This document shows, one piece after another, positions 19,678-29,642 of a stretch of DNA of 64,000 nucleotides. The notes below the pieces were generated by a model. The model made no database searches. It was not told where the DNA came from and saw only the letters and a program-made list of their open reading frames with translations. Numbering within the stretch: the stretch's first letter is position 1; the number at the start of each line of letters is the position of its first letter. A program made the position numbers and the translations under genes. This DNA is from an uncultured Persicobacter sp. (GTDB lineage: Bacteria > Bacteroidota > Bacteroidia > Cytophagales > Cyclobacteriaceae): positions 109,847 to 173,846 of the forward strand of contig CANMKE010000008.1 in NCBI GenBank assembly GCA_947498325.1, written 5' to 3'.

Positions 19678-22600
19678 ATGGCCATCAGAACAAAATATGG
19701 AAAGACCCCTTGGGGTGCCGAATGGTTACAATCACTCGAAGAAGTAGATTTCAGCAACCGACTGCCCCGTGGCCGGTCATACGCCAACCGTGGAATGGTG
19801 TCGAGTATTGACATTCACGGAAATCGAGTGATCGCCAAGGTGAAAGGTTCCCGTCCTCGTCCCTATTCGGTGGATATCAAAATTCCGGAATTGCCTGAAA
19901 ATATTAAAGCAGCACTTGGAGAGAAGCTGGAGCAGGAAAAATTGTGGCAGGTGGCTTTGGGCAATCAACAGTTTGCGCCAGAATTTTTGAAATGGCTTAA
20001 AGAGATTCAAGGGGTCTTCCCGAAGCGTTGGGATGATTGGCATATGGGGTGTTCCTGTCCGGATTGGGCAGTACCCTGCAAGCATTTGGCTTCGGTGATT
20101 TATGCCCTTTCACAAGAGATAGACCGTAATCCTTTCTTATTATTCTCGTTGGTGGGCGTTGATCTGAACCTGAAACAGGCCGAGGAGTCGTTTGATTTTT
20201 TTGAGCAATGGTCAGATTTTTATGGGGGAACAACTTCTGAAACTTCTGAAAGTCATGAAGCGTTGAATAAGCTGGATTTGTCTGCAATCCAGACACAGGG
20301 GCTCGACTTATTACAAATGCTGGCCGAGGCACCTCCTTTTTATGGCAAGGATTTTCACAAAGAACTGACGCTATTTTATAAAGGATTAAAGCGTTATCCG
20401 GTATATGATCTCTTTGAGGGAGCGGAGGATGACCCGATATTTTCCACCTTGAAAACTGTCGGAAATATACAACTTACCCTTGATGATAAAGCCGAATTTT
20501 TTAAGCTCGCCTCATCAAAAAGTAAACGCTTCACTGCCCTACCCTTTGATGCGAAAGCGTTGTTGAATTTCCTTTCGAGCCTGACCCCTTCGGATCTGCC
20601 GATGTTCCACCCTAAAATTCAGTGGATGCAACAGGCTTTTTCCTTGGCGCAACATTTGGTACAACAGCAATTGGTACGTCCGAGTTTGTGGCAAGCAAAA
20701 AAAGGTTTCCATATTTTGTGGGCACCGATCTCGACCGAACCTGCGGTAGAAAAAGCACTGAAACAACTTGAAGGTGCAATGCCCGACGGTCTGATTCAGC
20801 TGAGCTCCAAAACGATTTCCAACAAATTGTCGGAGGAAGGGAAACTGCATGCGCTGATGATTTTCCTGGTGGAGCAGCTGTTGGCCACAAAACTCGATGA
20901 AAGTATCGTCGCTGACCATCAGGCATTGGATCATCTTTTTTACCGTAAAAAGGAAGTGGCTTTTGAGCGCATTGAAGATCAGTCGATTCCGCAGGCAATT
21001 GCACTTTGGTTGCGTCCGTGGCAGGGTTTAAAGAAAACGCATCATTATTTACTGGAATTGGTGGATCAGCCTTCACATATCCGAGCGAGTCTGAAAGTGG
21101 CAGAGCTGGGAAATAAACAGGAGGCCATTCCATTGGTTGAAGCCCTAAAATCAGACCTTCCACTGAAGGTTTTACAGGATTTAGAGTGGTTGCACCGTCG
21201 TTGGGTTCCGCTGGGGCAGCTATGGCGAAAGGATCATGTTTTACTAAATTATGATCCGTTGGAGCTGAAGGATTTGCTATTGCAGATTTTACCTGAATTG
21301 CAGCGCCTCGGTATGGAATTGCGCCTGGACAAAGCCCTGCGATCGGTCGTTCGTCCGGCCATTTCGATGCGGGTGGACAGCTCCTCAGATCGGGTACAGT
21401 CTTTTTTCTCAATGAAAGAACTGTTTGAGTTTGACTGGAAAATGGCCCTTGGTGATCAGCTGGTGGACCCTGCGGAATTTCTGAAAAAAGCGCTTCAGCT
21501 GGAAGGCGTTGTGCGGATCAAAGATCAATATGTCATGATTGATCCGACGGAAATCGCCAAGATTCAGAAGCGGTTCGAGAAGCTGAAAGACCCCAAACCG
21601 ATGGAGTTGATTCAGATTGCATTAAGTGGAGAATTCGAAGGCACCAAAATTGAGCGAACCGATACCTTGATGCGCCTGTTGGAGAACCTCCGACAACAAC
21701 AATCAGTGGATCATCCGCAAGGATTGCTGGCTGAACTGCGCCCTTACCAAATCGAGGGATACCACTGGCTTTACCGAAATGCGAAGATGGGCGTAGGCAG
21801 TATTTTGGCAGATGATATGGGATTGGGGAAAACCCTGCAAGCGATTTCATTCTTACTGAAACTAAAGGAAGAAGGACATTTGAGTGCCAAACAAGCAGCT
21901 TTGATTGTCCTTCCTACCGGTCTGTTGACCAACTGGGCGCATGAATTACAACGATTTGCACCAAGCCTGATATTTGACACTTTTCACGGGCAGCAACGAC
22001 AAATCAATGAAAGTGCCGAACTCACGCTAACCAGCTACGGCATGCTCCGTAATCAAACGGCTATTTTCAAAAAGAAAAAATGGCAGGTGATGATCATTGA
22101 TGAGGCGCAAGCAATCAAAAATAGCACCACTGCCCAAAGCAAGGCCGTGCGTAGTGTTTCTGCACAAATGAAGATCGCCCTCAGTGGGACACCGGTCGAA
22201 AACAGCCTGACCGAATACTGGTCGATTATGGATTATACCAATAAAGGCTATCTGGGTGCACTGACTGCTTTCAAGAAGAATTTTGTCAAGCCGATTGAAC
22301 TGAAGCAGGACGAAAAACAATTGCATACCTTCCGTGAGATCACGGCTCCTTTCATCAAGCGCAGACTCAAAACCGATAAAACGGTGATTGCCGATCTGCC
22401 AGAGAAAATCGAAGAGGATCGTTATGTAAACCTGACCACCGAACAAAGTAGTTTGTACGAAGCGGTGCTGAATGAAAACCTGCGACAAATTCGAGAGGCG
22501 GATGGTATTCAACGTAAAGGAATGGTATTGAAGATGATCACTGCTTTGAAGCAGATTTGTAATCATCCGGCTCAATACCATAAGGAATCTGAAATTGACC

Positions 22601-23136
22601 ACCAGTTTTCAGGCAAGGCTGAAGCACTTTTGCCGCTGATCAAAGAGGTCATCAGTCGTGGTGAAAAGATCATTATCTTTACCCAATACCGCACCGCCGG
22701 CGATTTGATCCAGCAATGGATTGAAAAAGAAGTAGGCCTGAAAGCCGAATTCCTACATGGTGGATGTAGCCGAAAAGACCGTGATGAGATGGTAGATCAA
22801 TTTCAAAATAATCCCGACCATAGAATCCTGCTCCTTTCCCTGAAGGCCGCCGGAACAGGGTTGAACCTGGTCGCGGCCTCCCATGTGGTACATTTCGATT
22901 TGTGGTGGAACCCTGCGGTAGAATCACAGGCTACCGACCGTGCTTTCCGTATCGGGCAAAAGAAAAATGTGATGGTGCACCGACTGATTTGCAGCGGAAC
23001 ATTCGAAGAAAAAATCAACGAAATGATCAACGATAAAAAAGGGTTGGCCGACAGGGTGATGGAAGGCAATTCGCAAAAATGGCTCGGCGAGATGTCGAAC
23101 CAGGAGCTGGATGCATTTTTTCAGTTGGAGCGGTAA
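19678..23136 (+). CDS. SWIM zinc-finger SNF2-family helicase
   Basis: Starting at ATG 19678 (MAIRTKYGKTPWG) the protein has 1,152 residues. A TTG 36 bases earlier is also in frame. A SWIM zinc finger (CSCPDWAVPCKHLA) lies near residues 125-138. It is followed by a long central region and then the SNF2 ATPase with ILADDMGLGKT (Walker A, about 712-719), IDEAQAIKN (motif II, about 808), LSGTPVEN, and the C-terminal helicase lobe with LKAAGTGLNL and DRAFRIGQ. Bacterial SNF2 proteins move along duplex DNA and remodel protein-DNA complexes. The partner here is unknown. It stands alone between the utilisation locus and the defence-like genes, so a link to defence is possible but unproven. Confidence 0.92.
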   Translation: MAIRTKYGKTPWGAEWLQSLEEVDFSNRLPRGRSYANRGMVSSIDIHGNRVIAKVKGSRPRPYSVDIKIPELPENIKAALGEKLEQEKLWQVALGNQQFAPEFLKWLKEIQGVFPKRWDDWHMGCSCPDWAVPCKHLASVIYALSQEIDRNPFLLFSLVGVDLNLKQAEESFDFFEQWSDFYGGTTSETSESHEALNKLDLSAIQTQGLDLLQMLAEAPPFYGKDFHKELTLFYKGLKRYPVYDLFEGAEDDPIFSTLKTVGNIQLTLDDKAEFFKLASSKSKRFTALPFDAKALLNFLSSLTPSDLPMFHPKIQWMQQAFSLAQHLVQQQLVRPSLWQAKKGFHILWAPISTEPAVEKALKQLEGAMPDGLIQLSSKTISNKLSEEGKLHALMIFLVEQLLATKLDESIVADHQALDHLFYRKKEVAFERIEDQSIPQAIALWLRPWQGLKKTHHYLLELVDQPSHIRASLKVAELGNKQEAIPLVEALKSDLPLKVLQDLEWLHRRWVPLGQLWRKDHVLLNYDPLELKDLLLQILPELQRLGMELRLDKALRSVVRPAISMRVDSSSDRVQSFFSMKELFEFDWKMALGDQLVDPAEFLKKALQLEGVVRIKDQYVMIDPTEIAKIQKRFEKLKDPKPMELIQIALSGEFEGTKIERTDTLMRLLENLRQQQSVDHPQGLLAELRPYQIEGYHWLYRNAKMGVGSILADDMGLGKTLQAISFLLKLKEEGHLSAKQAALIVLPTGLLTNWAHELQRFAPSLIFDTFHGQQRQINESAELTLTSYGMLRNQTAIFKKKKWQVMIIDEAQAIKNSTTAQSKAVRSVSAQMKIALSGTPVENSLTEYWSIMDYTNKGYLGALTAFKKNFVKPIELKQDEKQLHTFREITAPFIKRRLKTDKTVIADLPEKIEEDRYVNLTTEQSSLYEAVLNENLRQIREADGIQRKGMVLKMITALKQICNHPAQYHKESEIDHQFSGKAEALLPLIKEVISRGEKIIIFTQYRTAGDLIQQWIEKEVGLKAEFLHGGCSRKDRDEMVDQFQNNPDHRILLLSLKAAGTGLNLVAASHVVHFDLWWNPAVESQATDRAFRIGQKKNVMVHRLICSGTFEEKINEMINDKKGLADRVMEGNSQKWLGEMSNQELDAFFQLER

Positions 23137-23291
23137 GTAAGGAAGTGAGGGGCAGTTAGGATCTGCTTTATCGATCAATTTCTACGATGAGCTTGAAGCA
23201 AAAGAATTTTTGATTTGTTTTTAAGTGCACCCTCACTTCACTAAGCGAGCGTACATTTATGTAAAGATTATTTCACCTAAACATAAATGCT

Positions 23292-23693
23292 ATGATTTCC
23301 CAGATGAAAAACACCATGATCTCTCCTGCTATTGCCATTACTGAACATGCCAAAAGACGCTGTCAGCAACGAAACATCAAAATTGCAGACCTGCAAGCGG
23401 TGGTAACTTATGGGAATATTAAGCACCGGCAGGGGCTGCGGTTTTATACTGTAAGTCGTCGGGATTTACCGGAAAATATCAACAACAAACAAGCAGATAA
23501 ACTTTGTCGATTGGTCGTGGTATTGGATTTGGTGCAAGCAGTGGTCATCACGACTTACTTCAATGACCGACCGGCAAAACACGTGCGCAAGAAGGGAAAA
23601 CGTATGCGTTTGGATTGTGTGGGTGCCACACAGCAGGTCAATCACCTCAGACATCAATATTACAGACAGGCAGGACTGCAAAAGGCTTGTTAA
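23292..23693 (+). CDS. DUF4258-type small protein
   Basis: This protein of up to 133 residues has the opening pattern of DUF4258, ITEHAKRRCQQRNI, followed by beta strands such as LRFYTV and LVVVLDLVQAVVITTYF. The fold resembles RelE-like toxins and other small RNase-type proteins, but function is not established for the family. Starts at 23292, 23304 or 23319 are all possible. No antitoxin-like partner lies next to it. Confidence 0.6.
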   Translation: MISQMKNTMISPAIAITEHAKRRCQQRNIKIADLQAVVTYGNIKHRQGLRFYTVSRRDLPENINNKQADKLCRLVVVLDLVQAVVITTYFNDRPAKHVRKKGKRMRLDCVGATQQVNHLRHQYYRQAGLQKAC

Positions 23694-24007
23694 ATTAATT
23701 TACCGGGTAACCCTCTCAAATTTAGCGTGGACTGATGCACTACTACTATGCCATAATGCTGGAGGGGTGATATAGACCATGATTCCCCTGATTTAAGGCA
23801 TGACCTTGGTGAATTATATTGTCATGAAACTGCATTACCTTATGCAACACCTTCAGTCTTGTCAGTGAGTGGCCATGTTGAAGGTGCGCAGGATTGATCA
23901 AGAAGCACGGTTTAAAGCATTAGGGCAGCCCTTTGACAGACTGCCCATTTACTTTCGAATTTTATTGAATGATTTTGCCTTCATGGCGCAAATGTTGATC
24001 TAACAAC
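23694..24007. other. Gene-free spacer
   Basis: About 310 bases contain no convincing gene, RNA or repeat. Confidence 0.4.
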
Positions 24008-26305
24008 TTATACCTCCTGCGCTTCCAGAATTTGATTGAACCAAATGATGGCGGCCTCCCCGTCCTTGACCATAATATCTGTTGGCTCGTTATTGTGAGC
24101 CAGCTGGTTTCGCAGGGTGCTTAACTGGCGGAATCGGTTGTTCAAAGCGTGGCGATTACCAAAAATAGCTTCAAAATACTTATAATTATTGATCGCAGTA
24201 ATGGTATCCTTTAACTCCCCAAGGGTGAAGAAATTCAACTGACTACTGAAATCAAGATAATTTTCAACTGAGTCTGCAGGATTGTCAGACAAGTAGCGCT
24301 GTAATTTTTTGGCTACATTTTCTTTGCTTCTTTCAGAAACAAACTGATCGAATGGACGATTAGATTTAGCCTGCAAGACAGATGCTGCCAACGCTCTAAG
24401 GGAAAGTTCAACCGCATTTATTGCTCCGTGAAGATTACTCAATGATGCTGGTAATTGGTACTCTTCCTCAAAGAGCGCACCCACGGAAATGTGTTCCCCC
24501 ATAACAAGTTTTTGTACCGCTTTAACAGTCAACCGTGCCCTTTCCCTCACAAAATCGTGATAGTCTGCAGCAATTTTTTCCTGACATTCTTGCTCAGTTA
24601 AATGATCATAACCTTCATTCTTCAGTTTTTCCGCAGGGATCAAATGCGTGGCAAGTCGGGCGTCCACGTCGTCAGTTGTTGCCCATTGGTACCGTTCCAG
24701 TAAATAGGTATAGGGTGCTTTATTGCTGATGTTTAAATTGGTTTTGTCTGAGATAAGTGCACAATTGAGGACCAGGTTTTCGTTAACCTCACAATCTTTT
24801 AACAAAGAAGCAGGAAAAACGTGGTGGTATTGCCGCGAACCATCGATTAACTGTTGCCTTGTAAGTTTCGTGCCATCAGCAAAATCCTCCGCCCCAAGTT
24901 TGGAAAAGATAGCCATGACTCCCCTCGCTCGGATGTTCTCTCTTTTGGGCCAGCCAACGCTCAGTAATTCTTCCTGCGTCACCAGCGGATATCTCTTCTG
25001 GTCAAAGATTACAACATCTTCTTCAGAGAAAATTGATCCATCCTCTTTCGTTTCGGAAAGAATGACTCTTTTAAGGGCCAGATAATCCTTGTATGCATTA
25101 TTTGCGGCTGAATTTTCATATCGGTCGGTAAAGAATGCAGTCCATAAATATTTTCGAAGAAGTTTTTCCGCCACTGCTCGCTCATCAAGACTTTCAGAAA
25201 CATGGCTGTAAAGCGCTGCAATTACGGATAAAACGGCATTGGTCGGGAGCCTGTTTTTATCATAAATTCCTTGACCATCGAGAAAAACCACCATCTTGGA
25301 CAGCCCATCAGCCATTTTGTCCCAGTTTTCGATCATCAAATCTTTTTTCATGTCCCACATCCCCCGCTGATTGGGCAATTTGTTCTGAATTAATGCACTT
25401 GAGGCAAGAATCAAAAAAGGCAAATCCCAATAATCTTTGAGTAACGGCACTTGTTGGTCAAGCTGTTGCTGATAATCATCAATAGAAACGCCTTTTACGC
25501 CCTCAATTTCAGCCCTAATAATGTCATATTGCGAAAGGGGCTTGCTATTGGTGTTCATGTTAATAAAAACATTTAAGGCAGTCTCCTTAGTCGTTTGCAC
25601 AGGTAGCGCAAGAAAAGGCAGATTGAAATGCGCGATGGTCTCTCGATAATCACGGATGACTTTATTGATTTCTTTTTGAAGATCCATCCACGACTGCAGC
25701 TTCTTCATCAAATCCTCGTCCCCATCTTTTGGTTTCTTCGAGGCAGTGGCCTGCTCTATCCAATCTTCAATTTCATTACTTTTATCTCCCGGCATCAATA
25801 GTTCGAAAGGAATCAGCCCCCGATTGAGTATTCTGTCTGGATGATCAGCCCATAGCGGCATATTCACCCCATGCTTGTTCTTCCATCGGGTTTGCGTAAA
25901 CACCTTTCCGACGTCCTCTAATTCGGGCTCTGCTTTATATTCATCAAAAATGGCAAACTTTGGATAGTGCACAAAGTATTTAACCTGTTCATAATTATTA
26001 TGCAATGCCCTCCATAGTGCCGTTAGTCGTTGCTGCCCGTCAAGCAAGTGCTCTGTAACACGATGATTCGTTTCAGGAGCAGTACTGATATATCGGGAAA
26101 CAAATTGCTCTTCCTCAACATTCAAAAGAAGCGTCACCCCAAGCGGCAAATTATTAATCACAGTGTTGAGCAAGCTTGCTACTCGCTTATTATCCCATGC
26201 TTGAGGCCTCTGAAACCTTGGAAGCTTTATTTCTCCGTGCTCAATTTTTTGGAACCAAATTTCAATTTGTCGATCCTGAGCCGAACTTGATGGCATTTTC
26301 TGCAT
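24008..26305 (-). CDS. DUF262/DUF1524-type protein (GmrSD-like, putative defence nuclease)
   Basis: This 765-residue protein starts with a DUF262 domain: LPRFQRPQAW at about residues 28-37 and the LLDGQQRLTAL motif at about 87-97, where DGQQR marks the ParB-like nucleotide-binding fold. The middle contains an HNH/DUF1524-like signature (QYHHVFPASLL ... NLNISNKAP). The C-terminal 200 residues form an additional helical region. GmrSD and related single-chain proteins (including BrxU) are type IV restriction systems that cut modified phage DNA using NTP. This protein has both halves in one chain. Its neighbour is a broken type I restriction gene, which supports a defence context. A different role for DUF262 proteins remains possible. 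Confidence 0.8.
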   Translation of the reverse strand: MQKMPSSSAQDRQIEIWFQKIEHGEIKLPRFQRPQAWDNKRVASLLNTVINNLPLGVTLLLNVEEEQFVSRYISTAPETNHRVTEHLLDGQQRLTALWRALHNNYEQVKYFVHYPKFAIFDEYKAEPELEDVGKVFTQTRWKNKHGVNMPLWADHPDRILNRGLIPFELLMPGDKSNEIEDWIEQATASKKPKDGDEDLMKKLQSWMDLQKEINKVIRDYRETIAHFNLPFLALPVQTTKETALNVFINMNTNSKPLSQYDIIRAEIEGVKGVSIDDYQQQLDQQVPLLKDYWDLPFLILASSALIQNKLPNQRGMWDMKKDLMIENWDKMADGLSKMVVFLDGQGIYDKNRLPTNAVLSVIAALYSHVSESLDERAVAEKLLRKYLWTAFFTDRYENSAANNAYKDYLALKRVILSETKEDGSIFSEEDVVIFDQKRYPLVTQEELLSVGWPKRENIRARGVMAIFSKLGAEDFADGTKLTRQQLIDGSRQYHHVFPASLLKDCEVNENLVLNCALISDKTNLNISNKAPYTYLLERYQWATTDDVDARLATHLIPAEKLKNEGYDHLTEQECQEKIAADYHDFVRERARLTVKAVQKLVMGEHISVGALFEEEYQLPASLSNLHGAINAVELSLRALAASVLQAKSNRPFDQFVSERSKENVAKKLQRYLSDNPADSVENYLDFSSQLNFFTLGELKDTITAINNYKYFEAIFGNRHALNNRFRQLSTLRNQLAHNNEPTDIMVKDGEAAIIWFNQILEAQEV

Positions 26306-26512
26306 AAAAAAATAGTGTTTAATTGGACGCTAAAATTACAATAAAACCACCATAAATTAATTTACTTTATATAAAAATTACTTAAAATAATCTTATAATA
26401 TATTATTATGTATTTGGGCTGATGCTAGTGGGTGGCAAGTGCTGATTTCCATGAATGTTATTCAGGTAGATCCTGCACACCCCAATCAATCTGACGTTAC
26501 CACCTGATTCAG

Positions 26513-27267
26513 TTGAGCGATCGTTCCGAGGCGGACAAGGCTTTAGGCGAAGCGTTCTTGGCGGAAGCCTATCAGGTGATTCTTGCACTGGATCAGGAGC
26601 GTTTTCAGGTCAAGCAGCAAATGCGTTATGTTACCAAATTCACACAGGAGGCCGTTTGGCATTGCGCGAGATCGTTAAGTTTATCGAAAAAGAAACGCAG
26701 GAGATTGTCTATACGGCTTTCAAAGATGAGCTCAAAACGACGGATGTCAACCACCGCCCGACCGATCGCATCATCAATACGGCGCAGCAACTGACCACCT
26801 ACCGCGAGCGCGTGGAGCATTACCTGAAGGAGCATCGCCATGAATCGGCCATCCGCAAGCTGACGCACAATATGCCGATTTCTGCCGCAGAGTTGGAAAG
26901 CCTCGAACGCATCCTGCATTCGCAGGAATTGGGTGGCGATCCTGAAGCACTCAAAACAGCAATGAAGGACAAAAGCCTTGGCGCTTTTATCCGTAACATT
27001 CTCGGGCTGGAACAGAGCGTAGCACAGCAGCTTTTTGCAGACTATCTGCAAAATCAACAGCTCAATGCCAGTCAGATGATTTTCATTCAAAACATCATTC
27101 AGTACCTGACCAAAAACGGCGTGCTGGACATTGATATGCTCTATGAAGCGCCCTTCTCCTATATCCATTCCGATGGTATTGACGGGGTATTTGACGAACA
27201 GCAGGCCGACCATATCATCAGTATCCTCGAACAGGTGAATTTGAATGCAGGGGATGGGGTGGCTTAA
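26513..27267 (+). pseudogene. hsdR remnant: C-terminal part of a type I restriction subunit
   Basis: The segment 26656-27267 encodes the EcoEI-type HsdR C-terminal domain. It has a pattern like LGAFIRNILGLEQ, LNASQMIFIQNIIQYLTKNG and EAPFSYIHSDGIDGVFDEQQ. A further HsdR-like piece (DKALGEAFLAEAYQVILA ... RYVTKF) precedes it from 26513 but lies in another frame, so a frameshift separates the two. The nuclease and helicase domains and the hsdM and hsdS genes are absent. This is a relic of a deleted type I system, not a working gene. Confidence 0.8.
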
Positions 27268-27332
27268 AAATAACCAAGATCTATAAGCACACTCCATGCA
27301 GATTCCCATGTATATCTTAAAAGCTGAAAAAA

Positions 27333-27368
27333 GGAGGCCATGGTACTAATTATAGTCTACCAGCCTCC
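27333..27368. terminator. Hairpin between convergent genes
   Basis: The stem GGAGGCcaTGGTA/TACCAGCCTCC separates the hsdR remnant from the convergent lipoprotein gene. It has A-rich DNA on the left, so it can act for the leftward gene. Confidence 0.6.
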
Positions 27369-27376
27369 AACCGCAA

Positions 27377-28126
27377 TTACATATACTTCCATTCCGTATC
27401 TTGTATCGAAATGTCCGTACCGTCGCCAAAGGAAACATGCACGATTTTGAAATACCAGTTGGCTGAATCTTCGATGAAGGATTTCTTTTTTTCCTGTATC
27501 GCTCCTCCTATGGTGCCATATACATTGGGTTCAAGGGACAGATTCAGCATTTCATCATCTTTGAAGTCTCTGGCTACCTCATAGCCTATTTTGACTTTGT
27601 CCGAATTCATCGGCTTACCGAATTTATCCTTCATTCCGTATTCTGCGACCACATAGTCAATTTCTTTGTCCAAGCTGGAGTTCTTCAGTGCGATCTCAAA
27701 TGACAAGTGAGATTTTTTGTCCCAAGAGTAACTTCCCGTCGATCGCCAAGCATCAACGTTGGCCTTCAATACATACTCCCTCAGCAATTGATTGTCTTTC
27801 ATACGTTGCTCATATTCTGCATGGATTGAATCATAATTGTGGCTGTATTTTTCGAACTGCTGCTGAAAGGTAGGCAAGGCTTTTTCAATATCTGTGGACT
27901 TCACTGCGTCGGTTGTAGCTGCAAAAGCTTTACCCATCGCAATAAACACCAACGAAGATTGCGTCTCATCAATCACAAACTGTGCTTTCTTCTCATTTGG
28001 AATTAACTCCTTGACCTTGTCGGAAAATTTATCCATACCTTCTGCATTGACTTTGTCATTCATCACATTGCAAGAGGTCATGATCACACCGAGAAAGAGT
28101 AAAGCTGGTAAAAGTAATTTTTTCAT
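27377..28126 (-). CDS. Putative lipoprotein
   Basis: This 249-residue protein has a lipoprotein signal (LGVIMTSC, Cys19). An Ala/Lys/Asp-rich helical part follows, at about residues 20-115, then a beta-rich C-terminal half. I recognise no family. It is transcribed alone and convergent to the hsdR relic. Confidence 0.75.
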   Translation of the reverse strand: MKKLLLPALLFLGVIMTSCNVMNDKVNAEGMDKFSDKVKELIPNEKKAQFVIDETQSSLVFIAMGKAFAATTDAVKSTDIEKALPTFQQQFEKYSHNYDSIHAEYEQRMKDNQLLREYVLKANVDAWRSTGSYSWDKKSHLSFEIALKNSSLDKEIDYVVAEYGMKDKFGKPMNSDKVKIGYEVARDFKDDEMLNLSLEPNVYGTIGGAIQEKKKSFIEDSANWYFKIVHVSFGDGTDISIQDTEWKYM

Positions 28127-28631
28127 ATCGTAAATGGTTTTGGCTTATAGACTACTGATTTAGCAGTCCTTCATTGTTTATGATTACAAATCAAAACCCA
28201 TCGAGTGCACTCTATTTACCTTACAGAAAAAATTTACCTTTTCTGTGATCTTCCAACATACCTGTCAACTGACTCATCAGGAATTATAAAAAACAATAGG
28301 GGAAGGGGCGTGTATGTGGAAATTCCTCAAACTGCTTTCACATAAAAACACAGCGATGGCAAATTAATACCATTGCTGTTTTTTTCTCCATTCCAATCAT
28401 TACTCTTTTACCGTTATAAACTTCTGTTTTGGACTCGACGGTTTATCGGGTAGGGTGTAGGCCAAAAGTCCTTTTTACAATAATGGTTTCAGGGTACCCT
28501 CTTTTAAATGCTTATCATTTTTTAAATTCAAATGCTCTTTAATTTCTACCCTTGACTTTGGGCCTTAACAAAATAATAAAACCTGTTCAGCGTAAGGAGG
28601 CGCCTGTGTGGTACTATCTAAATAAGTTTGA
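28127..28631. other. Gene-free spacer with a terminator-like hairpin
   Basis: About 500 bases have no credible gene. At 28349-28386 there is a 10-bp hairpin, ACAGCGATGG/CCATTGCTGT, with one G-T pair, followed by T7. This is an orphan rightward terminator with no intact gene in front of it. The stretch right of 28,400 shows only short broken frames and looks like a recombination scar. Confidence 0.45.
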
Positions 28632-29069
28632 TCAAAAGGTAAGGCCACTAAATTCGCCAAACATTTCTTTTCCCGATTGTATTGTAATTCGCGAAGGAAA
28701 GAAACCTGATATGGTTTTGAGGTTTCGACAACCAAGCTGATTGATAATCATCTTATCTTTCACGGCTTCCAAATCCTTGAACTCCATCATCCGAACCTGT
28801 GGTTGAATGCCCAGCTCCTTGCAAAGATTGTATCGGTTGTGGCCGTCGATCAGAATGCGTTCCCCTTCATACTCCCACAACAAAATCGGCTCACGCTGAC
28901 CTTCGTTTTTCATGATTTCTTTCAGCATAGCAATCTCCTCTTTATACAGCTAAGGAATCATATTCCTGAGTTCAGACAATATTTTGGGTTCGGAAACATC
29001 CAAACCCATTACTCGCTTTACGGTCGTTTTGGAATTACTGCTTGCTCTAAAAATATCATTTCGTGCCAT
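28632..29069 (-). pseudogene. Decayed second parB (N-terminal part)
   Basis: Read leftward from ATG 29069, the frame encodes MARNDIFRASSNSK and then SEPKILSELRNMIP. A TAG stop follows at 28952-28950. The frame continues as a ParB N-terminal domain with REPILLWEYEGERILIDGHNR and KDKMIINQLGCRNLK, matching the order of the intact parB at 29,643. Homology ends near 28716, where unrelated sequence follows. The gene is therefore broken by a nonsense codon and by loss of its C-terminal half. Confidence 0.7.
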
Positions 29070-29094
29070 CAAAAACTTATTTAGAAAGGGTCAT

Positions 29095-29340
29095 TTAATC
29101 TTGTGAAGCCTTATGATCAGGGAACAGATCAAATAAGGGTTTTCCTTCCGCACTCGCTTCTTTGAAATATTTGTAATGACGGATCACTGATTTAAAAACA
29201 GGTAAGCCTGAATGCTCACGCAAGATGCACTCAAACTTATGGAAAGTTTCAATCGCGCAGCATCATTAATCTACACGCCCAATAAGGCCAATGAAGGATT
29301 CACAAATTTAGTTTCCCTCAATGGCATCGGTGATCGTCGG
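29095..29340 (-). pseudogene. Decayed second parA (C-terminal part)
   Basis: Leftward reading gives a ParA-like C-terminal pattern in two frames. The first is RETKFVNPSLALLGV followed by TAG and INDAA. After a frame change it continues HKFECILREHSGLPVFKSVI...YKYFKEASAEGKPLFDLFPD and ends at a TAA at 29097-29095. It directly precedes the decayed parB, as in a normal parAB operon. The nonsense codon and frameshift show that it is dead. Confidence 0.5.
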
Positions 29341-29507
29341 AATACCGCCCAACGTCAAACGGGTAGAGGAAGTAGCAATCTCAACCTGCGTACTTGCGTT
29401 CAGAGGATTCAGACTAAGCAAAAGAAAAAAGACAACCTATCAATTCCGAGTCATAATCATCAATTTTCGACAAAGCCATTTTGTATAGTTTGAGTGTTAT
29501 TTTATAA

Positions 29508-29641
29508 TGTGCAAAATTTGCACATTTACCAAAAATGGGGCAGGGCCGACTTTTAACAAAAAAAACAGCAAACCGATCCTGTTCGATTTGCTGTTTTTTT
29601 GGGAAAAATAAGTGCAAATGCAAATGTGCAAAATTTGCACA
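29508..29641. repeat. Two copies of a 17-bp palindrome, candidate parS centromere
   Basis: The sequence TGTGCAAAATTTGCACA, with perfect 8-bp arms TGTGCAAA and TTTGCACA, occurs at 29508-29524 and again at 29625-29641. An extra half-site (GTGCAAAT) lies near 29612. The copies flank the parB terminator and the second abuts the parB stop codon. Position beside parAB and the palindromic form suggest ParB binding sites. Confidence 0.6.
29564..29600 (-). terminator. Terminator of the parAB operon (bidirectional)
   Basis: A long stem, AAAACAGCAAA/TTTGCTGTTTT, has A/T runs on both sides. It lies just downstream of parB. Confidence 0.75.
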
Positions 29642-29642
29642 T

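Noticed and set aside
20612..21412. Long open frame on the minus strand inside the helicase gene
   Set aside because: It is an antisense shadow of the SNF2 coding sequence with no protein-like pattern.
28552..28740. Short plus-strand frame of 62 codons near the decayed parB
   Set aside because: It overlaps the pseudogene remnant, has no recognisable pattern, and lies in a scar region.
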